From NCBI GenBank assembly GCA_013397845.1, contig VZTG01001081.1, forward strand, positions 247,737 through 311,736: a stretch of 64,000 nt of DNA. The letters are read 5' to 3'. Both the position numbers and the translations under genes were made by a program. Shown one piece after another: positions 1-10,600 of this stretch. The number at the start of each line of letters is the position of its first letter. The first letter of the stretch is position 1. The DNA is from Melanocharis versteri (lineage: Eukaryota > Chordata > Aves > Passeriformes > Melanocharitidae). The notes under the pieces are model-generated. The model ran no database searches and was not told where the DNA came from. It saw nothing but the letters and a program-made list of their open reading frames with translations.

Positions 1-357
1 GGAGCCTTTTTGCCTCTGTTGGATCCTTTTCACTTCTGTTCACTCCTGTTCACCAAGAAGCACTCTGGGAGGGGCTCTACAGAGGGTCAGATGAACAGAA
101 GAATGGGTAGATGGTTGTCTCGTGCGTGAGGCAGGGATTGGCTGGCGAGATGCGTGGGGACCGTGCGGACAAGGAGGTGGTTGGGTGGAGGGACGCGTGA
201 GCAGACACACCGCTCTGGCAGGCAGCCAAGGCGTGCTTGTTTTGGGTTAAGTTTAGAGCATAAAAGGGCTTGGATTGTTACAATAAACGATCTTCTTCCA
301 GAAAGCAAGGTCCGTGTGTCTTTGTTCCCCATTGCTACGACTTGGGCAATCACACTG
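1..357 (+). mobile_element. Endogenous retroviral LTR (solo or truncated at window edge)
   Basis: The segment has LTR order on the plus strand: a GC-moderate U3-like part with an ATTGGCTGG CCAAT-type box, a TATA-like ATAAAAGG near 260, an AATAAA poly(A) signal near 282, and a U5-like TGTGTCTTTGTTCCCC stretch. It ends near GGGCAATCACA, a terminal CA, at about 357. No primer-binding site or gag/pol coding sequence follows, so this is a solo LTR or a fragment. The 5' end may lie left of the window. The element is antisense to SPTBN1. Family assignment (ERVK-like) is uncertain. The frame of 116 codons across it is not a gene. Confidence 0.6.
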
Positions 358-359
358 GG

Positions 360-3300
360 ATAAAGGCCATTACCTGCCAGGCCCAGATATAAACTTCCAA
401 ATGGAATTTCAGATTTGATTTCTTGTGGGAAGAGCAAAGCAGATTCTCAATCACCTTATTTATGATATTCTATCTCCTTCACAACAGCTTTGAAAGTCAA
501 CAGAGACTAATTCCCAATATTTGGTGTAAGAGTTTTCCCAAACCCATCTATTCAATGAAGATAATTCATTTTCACATGAGGAAAAAATGTCATTGTCACA
601 CCCTGCTACTTAATAGGTGATACTTAATACTTCTCAATTCAACTTAAACAGGAACAAAAAGACCTTCAGAGCTGTTAGTAATCAAATACTCATGAAATTC
701 AGACTCTGAGCAGAAGTGGTGCAGTCACCAAACCCCACACCCTGTGCTGGGATCTCACAGGAGACGAGTTTAGTACAGGGAGGAGGGAACGGGGATTTTG
801 TGAATCACGTTGTGATTTGATTTTCTTCAGCGTTTCTACTAAGCTTAGGTAGCAGCTCACCCATTTTAACAGTCAAAGCGTGCACCCAACAGAAAACAGT
901 GAGATGAAAGGAAAGGAAAAAGAGGAAATCGCAAACCCAAATTGAGAAAGAGCTCAGGAATGGAAGACAACCATTGTTCTGTCATTTTATCACCACTTTC
1001 ATCTCTGTCCGTAGGCTTGTTTTATTGCCCCACTTTCCACACAACTTAATGGCAAAACCCACAATCCATTTGAGTAGGGCTCTTGGATAGGAAAAATATT
1101 TGGAACAGGAGCCTGTACTCCCAGGTGATTACGACATGGCCATGAAACACTGGGATGGTCTGTGACATGGAGCTTCTTGAAGACATGGAATGCAGAAACA
1201 CCCAAGGGCTGATTCCTGTGCTGCATTCCCAGATCCATGAGCTGTGGAGATTTACACCAGTTGAGCACCACACAAATCATTTTACTGTTTTAACTCTGGC
1301 TACATATCTCCCGCAGGGTATTCAAAACACCCCACTGTCCCACATGAAAATATCGGCTGACAAGCTTTGTTTACTTCATTTCAGAGCCACAAAAAGTGCT
1401 CCAGAATTGCCCTTTTTAAAACCAAATTAGGCTACAGCATCTAGAGATTTCTGTTTGTTTTTAAATTAAGTTCCTTACACACACAGTTAAAAAATCAAAT
1501 GTTACAAACAGACTCTAAATGAAAACTTAAGAGAACAGACTACAAAAAACCTGAGCCAACAGCTCGGAGTTGTAAATGTTCACAGTTATTTCAGTGAGGA
1601 GCCAAATCCAATTTAAATGTTTGCTTTTCGACCTGTATCAACAGTGACCGCATGAGCAGAAATACCTTACCCTGAGCTCCTTTAACTTGTCCTCTCTATC
1701 TCCACAAGTACCAAAACCCATGACCAGAAAAGGCAAATTTTTGCTCAAAAACTGAGTCAGGATTTGGATATGTTCGCAGGGATTTTTGCACTGGAAGGAA
1801 TAAGGGCCCAGCTATCACAGAAATGCACATCTAAGTCAGTTTGGGATCCCTTTAAAACTCTTTGCAAATCTGACAGGGCTTCCAACCGTGCAGCTTGTGC
1901 TCAGGTGTCCACCCAAACCAGAAGACTGAAGTATGCTGTGACACATGCAGGCTTTGGAATGTTGCAGACACCAGAAAATCAAGCAAAATTTGTCACATGA
2001 ACAGGAATTTACACCTTTGGTGGATCTGAGAACACGGGGGAGGGGAAAGCCAAAAATCCGTGTAACCCAGACACATTTCATCCAGAATGAAATTCAGCCT
2101 CCCTGCATTTCAGCTTTAACAGAAATTACCATGACAAGAAATGCCAGTGACCCATTTGGTAGACAAAGTAGGGTGTCCCAGGCCAGTAATCAGCGCCTGG
2201 AGCTATGCAGGTCACTGCTCCCAGGAGACTCAAAGCCTTCGCAAGGTAAATCTCCCAACCAGGAAGGCGACTGCTGAAACTGGCTGCACACAAAGGGCAC
2301 CCACGGGAGGAAGTCCAAGGATCCTGGTGTCACAGAGGGCGTCTCTGCACTGCAACTCCTGCAAACTGCTCTGTCGGCAGCAGGAGCTCCCTGTTTAACC
2401 TTGAGCATAGATACAGACTTGGGGGGAAGGTTTTCTTGCAGGAAAAGCTGTGGGAAAGCCCTGCTCGAGAACAGAAAACCAAGAAAATCTTCATGCTGTC
2501 CTGCAGCGTGTATGGGAACCAATCTACACATATACATTATTACCAGTGACCACTTAAAAATTGAAGTGGTGCATGTCTCTTTTTATGCCAAACCTCCTGG
2601 GATCATTGCAGATCAAAGGATTCCAAGCCAAGGAGCTCCCCTGCTGAAAGGCTCTGCTATCAGAGACAGGGGCTCTGCCCCAGACACCTGAAATACAGTT
2701 GCATTGCCCTTCCTGGTGCAGGTAGTGCTGTACAGCCCACAGTCAGCCTTGTATCCCCGTGAAACAGAGTTTAGAACTTGTCTTAAACACCTCTGATGGG
2801 AAAAACAGCTCACCTTTCCTACAGCTTATTCTAGTGTCCAGTTTTTCAAACATACTATTTCTAACATGGCTCAAAATAAAGGCACTTCCTCCCAGGCAGC
2901 CTGGGCACCAAAACACACCAGGCTCCCACTAAAATGCCCAGTGTTCAGCCCGAAAGGCAGCATTACAAAAATGCCCAAACCTGAAATGTCCCACACAGCA
3001 GGACACACAGCAGAGCTCCTTCAAAAGCTGGCTTTCCTCTGGGATTTATCGGGAGTGCCGATCTAGCTCACCCCCATCCCCCAAGATTTCACATCTGTAA
3101 TTACCACTGGAAATCGCACACCTCGGGCATAACCCTAGAGCTGAGATCCAGCTTCCCAATGACAGGGCAGGAGCTGATAGAGTCACCAAGCTACCGAATG
3201 GCAGAGATGTTAATAAATACCACTGTCCTGCTAACCGGGTGGGAAAGAGCCCCTGGAGCAGTGACGATAGCTTCCATGTGCACCCTTCCGGCTGTGCACC

Positions 3301-6300
3301 CTTCCCCGCTGGAAGATGATACAGCTGCAGGGATCTCCTTCCAAATTCCTGACTTGCATTAACCTCTTCCTGCCAGCTCCTACACCCGTGCCCAGCCAAT
3401 CCACAGGATCCTGCCGCATTAACATAGCACGGGTGACAGCCTTCGTTTTATAACAACAACATATCTGGTTTGATTTGCATTTAATTCCTCAATGTAGCAG
3501 GACAAACTTTCTCCACTGACAGAACCTGCACAAGCTCCATGGCAACGTGTTCCCCACAAACAAGTTTTGGGGTTCTGTCTTTACTTGCAGCGAGCAACTG
3601 CAGCCGTGCAACCTGATCCCTTTCTACTGCACAAGTGGCCATGAGAACCAAAACTCCACACCTAGCTTTAAAATGATAGCAACCACTGATAGTATCGCTC
3701 ACTTATCATTCCAGGACTGGGTGAACTAACCATAATAGGAACTTACTGAAACTTAATAAAGGAAACACAACTTGCTAAAGCATTTTTCTCCCCATACCTG
3801 TGCTGACATTCTCAGGAGCACAAGGACTAGGTATGCTAAACTCCTGGATTATCACACACAGGACTTCAGGGCTTCTTTTGACACAAAGACAGTCTTGATT
3901 CACTCCTAGCAATGGCTTCTGCCACATCCTGCTTCTCTTTGGCCCATCAAGGCAAATGGGAGCTGGGATCCCCTGCCAGGTGACCCTTCCAGGTGCAGAA
4001 GGAGCCAGTCTGGTCCCTTCAGTGCAGTCCCACAACCTGCACTGGCTTCATGCCCCAGAGAGACTGGGCTGGAAAATCTGCTTTAATCACCCCACAACCA
4101 TCATCAAGTTGAACAAGAGTTTCCTTACAATCACCACTTCAAGGCATTTAAAAGAGGTGGAACGTAGGAGTGCCTAGGGAATCACATATGATGTGAACTT
4201 GCTTCGTCCATAGCATTTTGGGGCAGAATTAGGCTGGCTCCTCTCCTCATGTGAAGCTGGCAGTGCCAAACCTCATGTATTGCCTATCTTAGGAAAGAAG
4301 AGATCAGAGAGCGTTGTCTTCTACTCATTGCTGATTCAGACTTCTCTTTGTACAGGGCCTGAGCACTTGTTCTGTGTTATTTTAGACAAAACAATATACT
4401 CCCAAGTGCTTTTTTTGAGGAAAACTCAACATTCACTAGATCTAAACAGTACCTTGCTATAATCTAGTGCAGAGCTGGGGATTCATACGATAACTGTAGG
4501 AGCTGTGAAGAAAAGAGGGGTAAATTCAGTGTGTGAAGGACATGAGCAGAAGTTAGAGTAATCCGTGTGGTGCCAAGGCTGATGCTGCTCCAGAGAGCTC
4601 TCCTAGAAGTAGGAGGGGTGAAACAGTTATCAAGGAGTATTTGATTATTTGAAATGCATCTGCTCTTACTTGTTTGTACACCTCCATAGTGGAAGAGGTA
4701 AAACTGGTGATAAATCTGTAATTTTTAAAAATTACATATATTCAGCTCATCTTTGCTGGGCTTGAGCCTTGCCACAGAACACTCCCTGTTCACACCAGAG
4801 CCTTCCAGCAAGAATCCCCTCAAAATTTTACAACTCCAAATCAATGGCTTTGTAGACATTCTTCAAGCAAAGAGCCACTAATCCAAGGAAAGACATCTTC
4901 TATGTTAGCAGAGTTAAGCCACTCCCTTTCCATCACACACGATATTTTGTACGGTTATTTTAGCGTTTCATGGAGGATCTGGTGCATAATTTACAAGATT
5001 GCCTGCACCTAAGCTCCACCTTGAACAAGATCACTGGCAGCACTCATTTTCAAGCCTGTGATGTGAGTAAACAGCCACAGGATGTTCTGCTGCAAAACTG
5101 CACAGAATTTACTGCATTTTATCTCTTCTGCTGGAGGAAATTGCAGTACTTTAGGGAGAGCACTGCATCTTTTTTTAGCCTTTTTTTTTTTAAGTCAACT
5201 CAGTGCATTCCACTGAAGGGAAAACTCACTTTCTTTGCTTTCAACAATGCGGTCTGCTTTCCTCTTTCAGTGTGATGTAAACACACAGATAATGGATTCC
5301 TGAAGCAGTGACCCTGAAAATGATAAAATCTGCCTTCTTTAGGCTGCTAACTAAACCAGCAAAGAAAGAGGCATGAGCCAGGCTTTTCTTCATGCCACAA
5401 ACTTAGTTCTTTCCAACACAAGTACCACAGCCTAAGATCTGACAGATGTCCAAAATAAAGCCTGTAACTTATTCCCTCGTGTGCATGTTTGGAGCCTGGA
5501 TTTTCCGTGCCCTGCCCCAGGAATTTCCATGTTCCCAGTGTTTAGGATGCTGTCATTTTGCCTCATTACATGCAGTATGCAGCCATTGCTGTGCGCCAGT
5601 TTACAAGACAAATCAAGTGCTATGAATGAAAGATTTTTTTTTTCCCTCCCTCCTTAAGCCAACAAATAGGAACATTCTTTGCACTAACCAGGCTCTTCCC
5701 CCCTCTCTGACAGGAACCACAGACCACATTTGCAGTACAGACCAGAGTAAATTAAGAAACATGCACAGAAGGGCAGCCCTTCGCTGTACTCAAGCTGCTC
5801 TGGGACTATCTCTGGAGTCACATGGATCTAGAGGAGGAGGAGGTTTGGTTTCAGTGAAGAATTCTTTATTTTGCAACTGCAGTCCCGGAGTTCATTCATC
5901 GTTGGGATGTGTCTTCCACAGAGAAACAGCAGAGCTTGTTTTACCCTGCCTGAGGCAGGGAGCTGCTGGGCACCATCCTCCCCCCTGCACTAGGGGTTTG
6001 CAGCCCGGGTCGAGGCCTACCCTCCCTGCAGAGAGCACACGGCACCCCCAAAATAAACCTCTGGTTCTCACACAGACAGGGAATTTAATGAGAAAATATT
6101 AAAGGAAATTCTCCCTGTCCAAAAGCAAAGAGAACTGGAAATGTTAAAGTACACGAGTGCTTTCTCAGATATCTATGGCGTGAGAAAACTAATTCGTTAG
6201 GGAATTATGCAACTGTTCTTCATTTGAAGAAGTGAAGCCACCCGCCTTTGCAGGAGATACGCAGGGGTTGGAAAGGGCCCTTACACTGCAAACTGCACTC

Positions 6301-6660
6301 AAACACAGCTAGGATTTATGATTGATGGCCAGTTTTAACTGTATTTTCTTTAAGGATAAAACAAATAGAAGACTGCTTCCTCACTCTCCCTCTTATTGTT
6401 CTAAGATATGTGGTCTGGCTTAGTCCTCATCTGCAAGGCTGAGTGGCTCAGAGGCTGGACACACACCTTCACCTTGTGTAAGGCTCAGGACGCCTTCGGA
6501 GTGAGAAAAGCCACACAGTATCCCTCAAAAGAACTCAGAGCTTTTTCTCACAGCACCACTTTTGTCCTCTCTCACAAACACCTTGGCGCAATGAGAACAA
6601 GCCCGGACTAACATGTTTACAAGGATCATAGCATGGCAACACCTCCAAAAAACCCGCACA
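360..6660. other. SPTBN1 intron downstream of the alternative first exon; no gene seen
   Basis: This is non-coding, AT-moderate DNA. It should be the intron leading from the alternative first exon to the shared CH-domain exon outside the window. I looked on the minus strand for the DEREAVQKKTFTKW-type start of that exon and did not see it. All open frames here are short and unremarkable. A poly(T) run near 5180 is the only simple sequence of note. Confidence 0.7.
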
Positions 6661-6661
6661 G

Positions 6662-6668
6662 GCTTACC
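6662..6668 (-). other. SPTBN1: Splice donor of SPTBN1 alternative first exon
   Basis: The minus strand reads CAAG followed by GTAAGCC, a consensus U2 donor that truncates the 36-codon leader in phase 1. It matches the phase of the donor at 20920. Confidence 0.92.
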
Positions 6669-6776
6669 TTGTAACTGCTTGAATCGTCCTTCTAACTGGT
6701 TATAGTTATACGGCACCTGAGCTGCATATCCTGGGGACAACGGCCCGGGCATACTGGTTGATTTTTGTAATTCCAT
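6668..6776 (-). CDS. SPTBN1: SPTBN1 alternative first coding exon (MELQ N-terminus), partial gene
   Basis: The minus strand from the ATG at 6776 encodes 36 codons plus one base. It starts MELQKSTSMPGPLSP and ends QVPYNYNQLEGRFKQLQ, then meets a GTAAG donor. This is the alternative N-terminus known for a mammalian beta-II spectrin isoform, replacing the 49-residue canonical leader and joining the same CH-domain exon. The exon ends in phase 1 (CAAG) exactly like the canonical exon. The C-terminal 17 residues match my memory of the mammalian form, while the first 20 are more divergent. An in-frame TAA directly precedes the ATG, so no longer N-terminus is possible in this exon. The start context is weak at -3 (T) but has G at +4. 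The open frame continues past the donor to 6525 only as intron read-through. Confidence 0.95.
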
Positions 6777-6803
6777 TTACAGGTAGTGCAGGGATACGAT
6801 GAA
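6777..6803 (-). other. SPTBN1: Leader of the SPTBN1 alternative first exon, boundary uncertain
   Basis: The minus strand upstream of the ATG reads TTCATCG...CTACCTGTAA. A TTCCTTTATGCTGCAG motif ending at 6804 could be a 3' splice site, making this a spliced leader of 27 bases. Alternatively, transcription may start further upstream and read straight through from the CpG-rich stretch at 7140-7450. The sequence alone does not decide between these. Confidence 0.4.
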
Positions 6804-7139
6804 CTGCAGCATAAAGGAACCACAAGTTTCTTTACCATACATCCAGGTAAATCCCAGCTTCCTCAGTAGTTTGGCGTCAGTCCCTAGCGAAAACGCTCCC
6901 CCCTGAGCCCTAAGTAAATAACAGCTTCGGTTCAAAATCCAGCAGTGTGGCTTGGCGGTAAGCTCTCTGTAATGGATTCAAACTTAAAGCACCAGGAGGG
7001 GTTTTTTTGGGTTGGTTTTTTTTTTCCCAGTTCCACAACAGGCAACTCTCAAGTTCTTGAATCTGGTTCAAACGCTCGTCTGGCTCTGGCGAAACCAAGT
7101 AAAATAAAAGCAAGCGTGCGATTCAGGCCGAAGTAAAGG

Positions 7140-7450
7140 CAGCATGGAGCCACGCGCTGCCGGCCTGGCTGGCGCTCCCAGGAGCCGCGCACACCTCAGA
7201 CCTTTCTGCTGGTTTGTAATATAATCAGCAGCCGCCCGGGCGCGGGCTGATGTCACTCGATTACCATACGGCACGGTAGAGGAAAGGAAGGCTGTACCAA
7301 GGGCGAAGGGGCGGCGGAGCAGGGGAAGAGCGGCCCGGCTCATGCAACGCCCCAGCGAGTCCTTCCGCCGCGCCCCGGGAGCGGCTGCCCGCGGGGTCCC
7401 GGCCCCGCGCTGCCGGCACCGCCGCCGCACACGGTGGTACCTTCCCGAGC
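7140..7450 (-). promoter_or_regulatory. CpG-rich promoter candidate for the alternative SPTBN1 transcript
   Basis: A stretch of about 300 bases has dense CpG (GCCGCGC, CCGCCCGGGCGCGGGC, GGCGGCGGAG, CGCCGCCGC) inside otherwise AT-moderate intron DNA. It lies 370-670 bases upstream (minus strand) of the alternative ATG at 6776. It includes a CRE-like TGATGTCA at 7249-7256. No clear TATA box is visible, as is usual for CpG promoters. The position fits a promoter for the alternative transcript, but start sites cannot be seen from sequence. Confidence 0.6.
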
Positions 7451-7649
7451 GAAGCTGCTGGAATTACAACCTTTTGTTAGGAGCCTCATGTAACGGAAAA
7501 GTCTCAGATTACTATCACTTGAAAAGGAGGGCACTTTTCTTTATTTATCTGCGAGGCTGTCGGCTTGCAGAAGTACCGCACGCACACAGAAGCGCTCATT
7601 CAGTATTTAGCACCAGCCGAGTAGGGGACGCGGGGAGATGTACGCTCCA

Positions 7650-10600
7650 GCACACCGGGAACAAACGAAAGCTTTGTCGAAAGGTTCTTTAAACAGCCAA
7701 TTCCTGTCACTTCGGTTTATGTTACTTGACGATATTGAGGATTTTGACATGCCCTGTGCATGTGGCTCCTCGCCCAGTTATCAGTGTGCTGGGTATTACT
7801 GCAAGATTAATGGGCTGTGCACTGAGGGGGAGGGCTCTAACGTAAATAAGGATGCCTCGCCGAGCTCTGACTGACACCTCAATACCCTGCCGAAATACAA
7901 ACGTGCACAGCAGCAGCAGCTGGGCTCGGCCCTGGAAGTCAGTTCCTGCAGATGGTATTAGATACAGGATGTCAGTTTTCCCTCAGGGACATGAGATCCC
8001 AGCCCTTACTTATTTGTAAGCGAAATTAAAAGGTCAATTCCACATTCATAGTCTCAGTATATAACCTTTGCCTGTTCATTTTTAAAACTGCTGATAATGT
8101 TCACACAAATGTTTTCTCTTTTCTTTTTCTCTTGCATTTCCAAATTCCTTTCCACTGGAATCCATGTTCTCTCCTCCTCCCACTCCATCCCCTCATTAAA
8201 CATTTCAAAATGTTGCCTTTGTTTTGATACCATCATTTCACAAGGTTTAAGTCATATAGTAATTTCTGTGAGGACAAATTCTGTGGGAGAAGTTCAGCCC
8301 ACTCCCCCGACTCACTGCAGCCCAAGGTCCTGCTTGATGCAAGGTGGAAATTCAACCAGCCATTACCAGCATACCAGGAAACAAATGCGCACAAAGTCCA
8401 ACCATGAACACTGCCAATATCAGCAGAAGTGATGGAAGTCGACACTTCTCAGCTGAAGCTGGGATTTTCAAAAACACGTGGACTCTTGAAAATGCCTGGC
8501 ACAGTGCTCCTGAGGTCATAAATGCTTTTAAAATATTTATGGCTTTTACTCATACTGTTTTACTTAAAGCACCACCATAGCTCTAGTTCAGAGTTACTTA
8601 TATTGATACAGAAGGGCTTCTACTGGGGTATTTCAGTGCACCCCTTTATTTCAGTATAGCTGTATTTACACAAGACCCCTGGTACTGCAGCACACCTCAA
8701 GCAGAGCCTAAAACATTTCTGGAAGCTGGCCTTAATCCTTTCAGCACTACCAACACTTGGTCACAAAGGACTCCTCAGCTGCCCCAGACAGATTTTACAG
8801 TATCAGGGAGGAGAGCGGCCGTGGACAGGGGCAGCCCAACCAGGGCTGTGTAGGGGACCAGGCCCTGCAGGCTCATGCCCTAAAAACATGTCTGGAAGGC
8901 GTCAGGGAGACCTGAGGAAGCACCTGCAGTTGCAGCCCCAGCAGGCAGGATGCTGCTCTCCAGACAACAATGGGCTGATGTGGCAGGATCCTGCTAAACC
9001 CTCCTCTGATAATCTTTGTGCTGCCAGCTGTCCCTCCAGCACACAGGCATCCACACACCAGCCCTGGCCATGGGATTTCCCGGGAAGAAGGGCAACACAA
9101 ATTACCAAAGGCTCCCAAATTCCCAGGAGCAGAGCTGGGTAAGCTGAGCCATTAACATAGCAAGGTGAACTCCGCTGAGCTGGAGGAGCACATTTTGCCC
9201 AGCACACAAGTACAGGCTTATTTCCGTCACAGATATTTCTCCTGCAGCTTCCTACCAACAGCAGCTTCTGCCTGCCATGCCTGACCTACGTTATAATTAA
9301 ATGCAAACCCTTCCCCTCAAGAGCAGGCTGGCAGCCAGGCCCTACCTGCAGGCATATCAGCTCATTCTCTCCCACCTTGAGCAAACAGGTGTTGCTATGT
9401 GAGCTCAGAAGGTAAAACTAAAGTCCAAGTGACTGACGGGGAAACTGGAGCATTTTTAACACCATGAAGGCCATAAGTCAGGAACTTTTCCCCAGCTGAA
9501 AGCTTTCCCAAAACATTTGGCAGGCGATGCACTAATGCACGTGGTCATTATTAAAAATATTAAAAAGTAAACTATTACAAAAGGAAAATATTAAAAACTA
9601 AAAATAATTATTTGGCTTAGGCCTATAAAAAACACAGACTGGCCTTACACACCCCATCATGAAACATTAACACCACACACACAAATTTACATTTCAGCTT
9701 GTCCCCTGTGGGACAACTGAAGCTGGCAAGCTTCAGGAAGTACTGAACAAAATTTGGGGTTTGATTTTTTTTTTTTTTGTCCCTGTCCCCTCTCTGTCCC
9801 TCCCAATTCTGGCCTGCCCAGTAGCACTAAAAATACCTTAAAGGGAAGGAATTGCAGCAGGTATGGAGCAGTGCAGGCTACACAGCAAGTAGGGGGGAAA
9901 GCTAAAGGAAAAGGGAAGAACCTGTGTTTGAACTGAGTTTGTTTTGTTCAAGGTTTGACAAACAGAGACACCAGACCCTGACATGTTGTCGGCAGCACTG
10001 GCTGTGAATATCCGACCTCATTTGAGCTGCCATCCAGGTTGGCATTTGGGCCGAAGGATGTGCCCCACAGCACCAGATGTGACAGACTTTGCTGACGATG
10101 GTTCACCTCCTGGGGCTGGCCCTGGTGCCAGGCTCAGCTTCCAGGGCCTTCCTGCTCCTTTGCTGAGCACTGCCATACATCTTGAAGGCTCTGCTGAACA
10201 GGTTGGTGGGAATTCAGTGGAAAGAGCAAAGCAAAATGGGGACGTGTCTCTGTTTGTGAAACGCTACACCGTATGTAGCAAGGCTGCTTCCAAATGGGCA
10301 TCCTGCCAGCTCCCCGTTTTGTGTGAGTCATACCAAGCCTAATCCATTGGTCTGCTGTTGACTGCAAATGAGTGAACCTGAGCCGTTTTCTGCTGCCGTG
10401 TGGTGATGCACCGGATCGATCACATGGCTCTGCATGCAAAGCCCTTTGTGACACCCCAGTTCTACTCATTTTCCCTGTTTATCTTTGATTGACTAAGCCC
10501 TTGACAACACTAATTAGATAATATGTTATGGAGGGGATTGAATGCTTTAAAGCCATAGATAGCTTTGGAGCACTGGGCCAAGTGCAACTTATCACATCAA

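Noticed and set aside
87..437. 116-codon minus-strand frame at the left edge
   Set aside because: It lies antisense over the LTR and carries no retroviral or host motif.
360..6660. Search for the shared CH-domain exon of SPTBN1
   Set aside because: No minus-strand segment resembling the start of the actin-binding domain was found, so the exon must lie left of the window.
6525..6667. Continuation of the MELQ frame beyond the donor
   Set aside because: The frame after 6668 is intron read-through; the GTAAG donor and recalled isoform sequence place the exon end at 6668.
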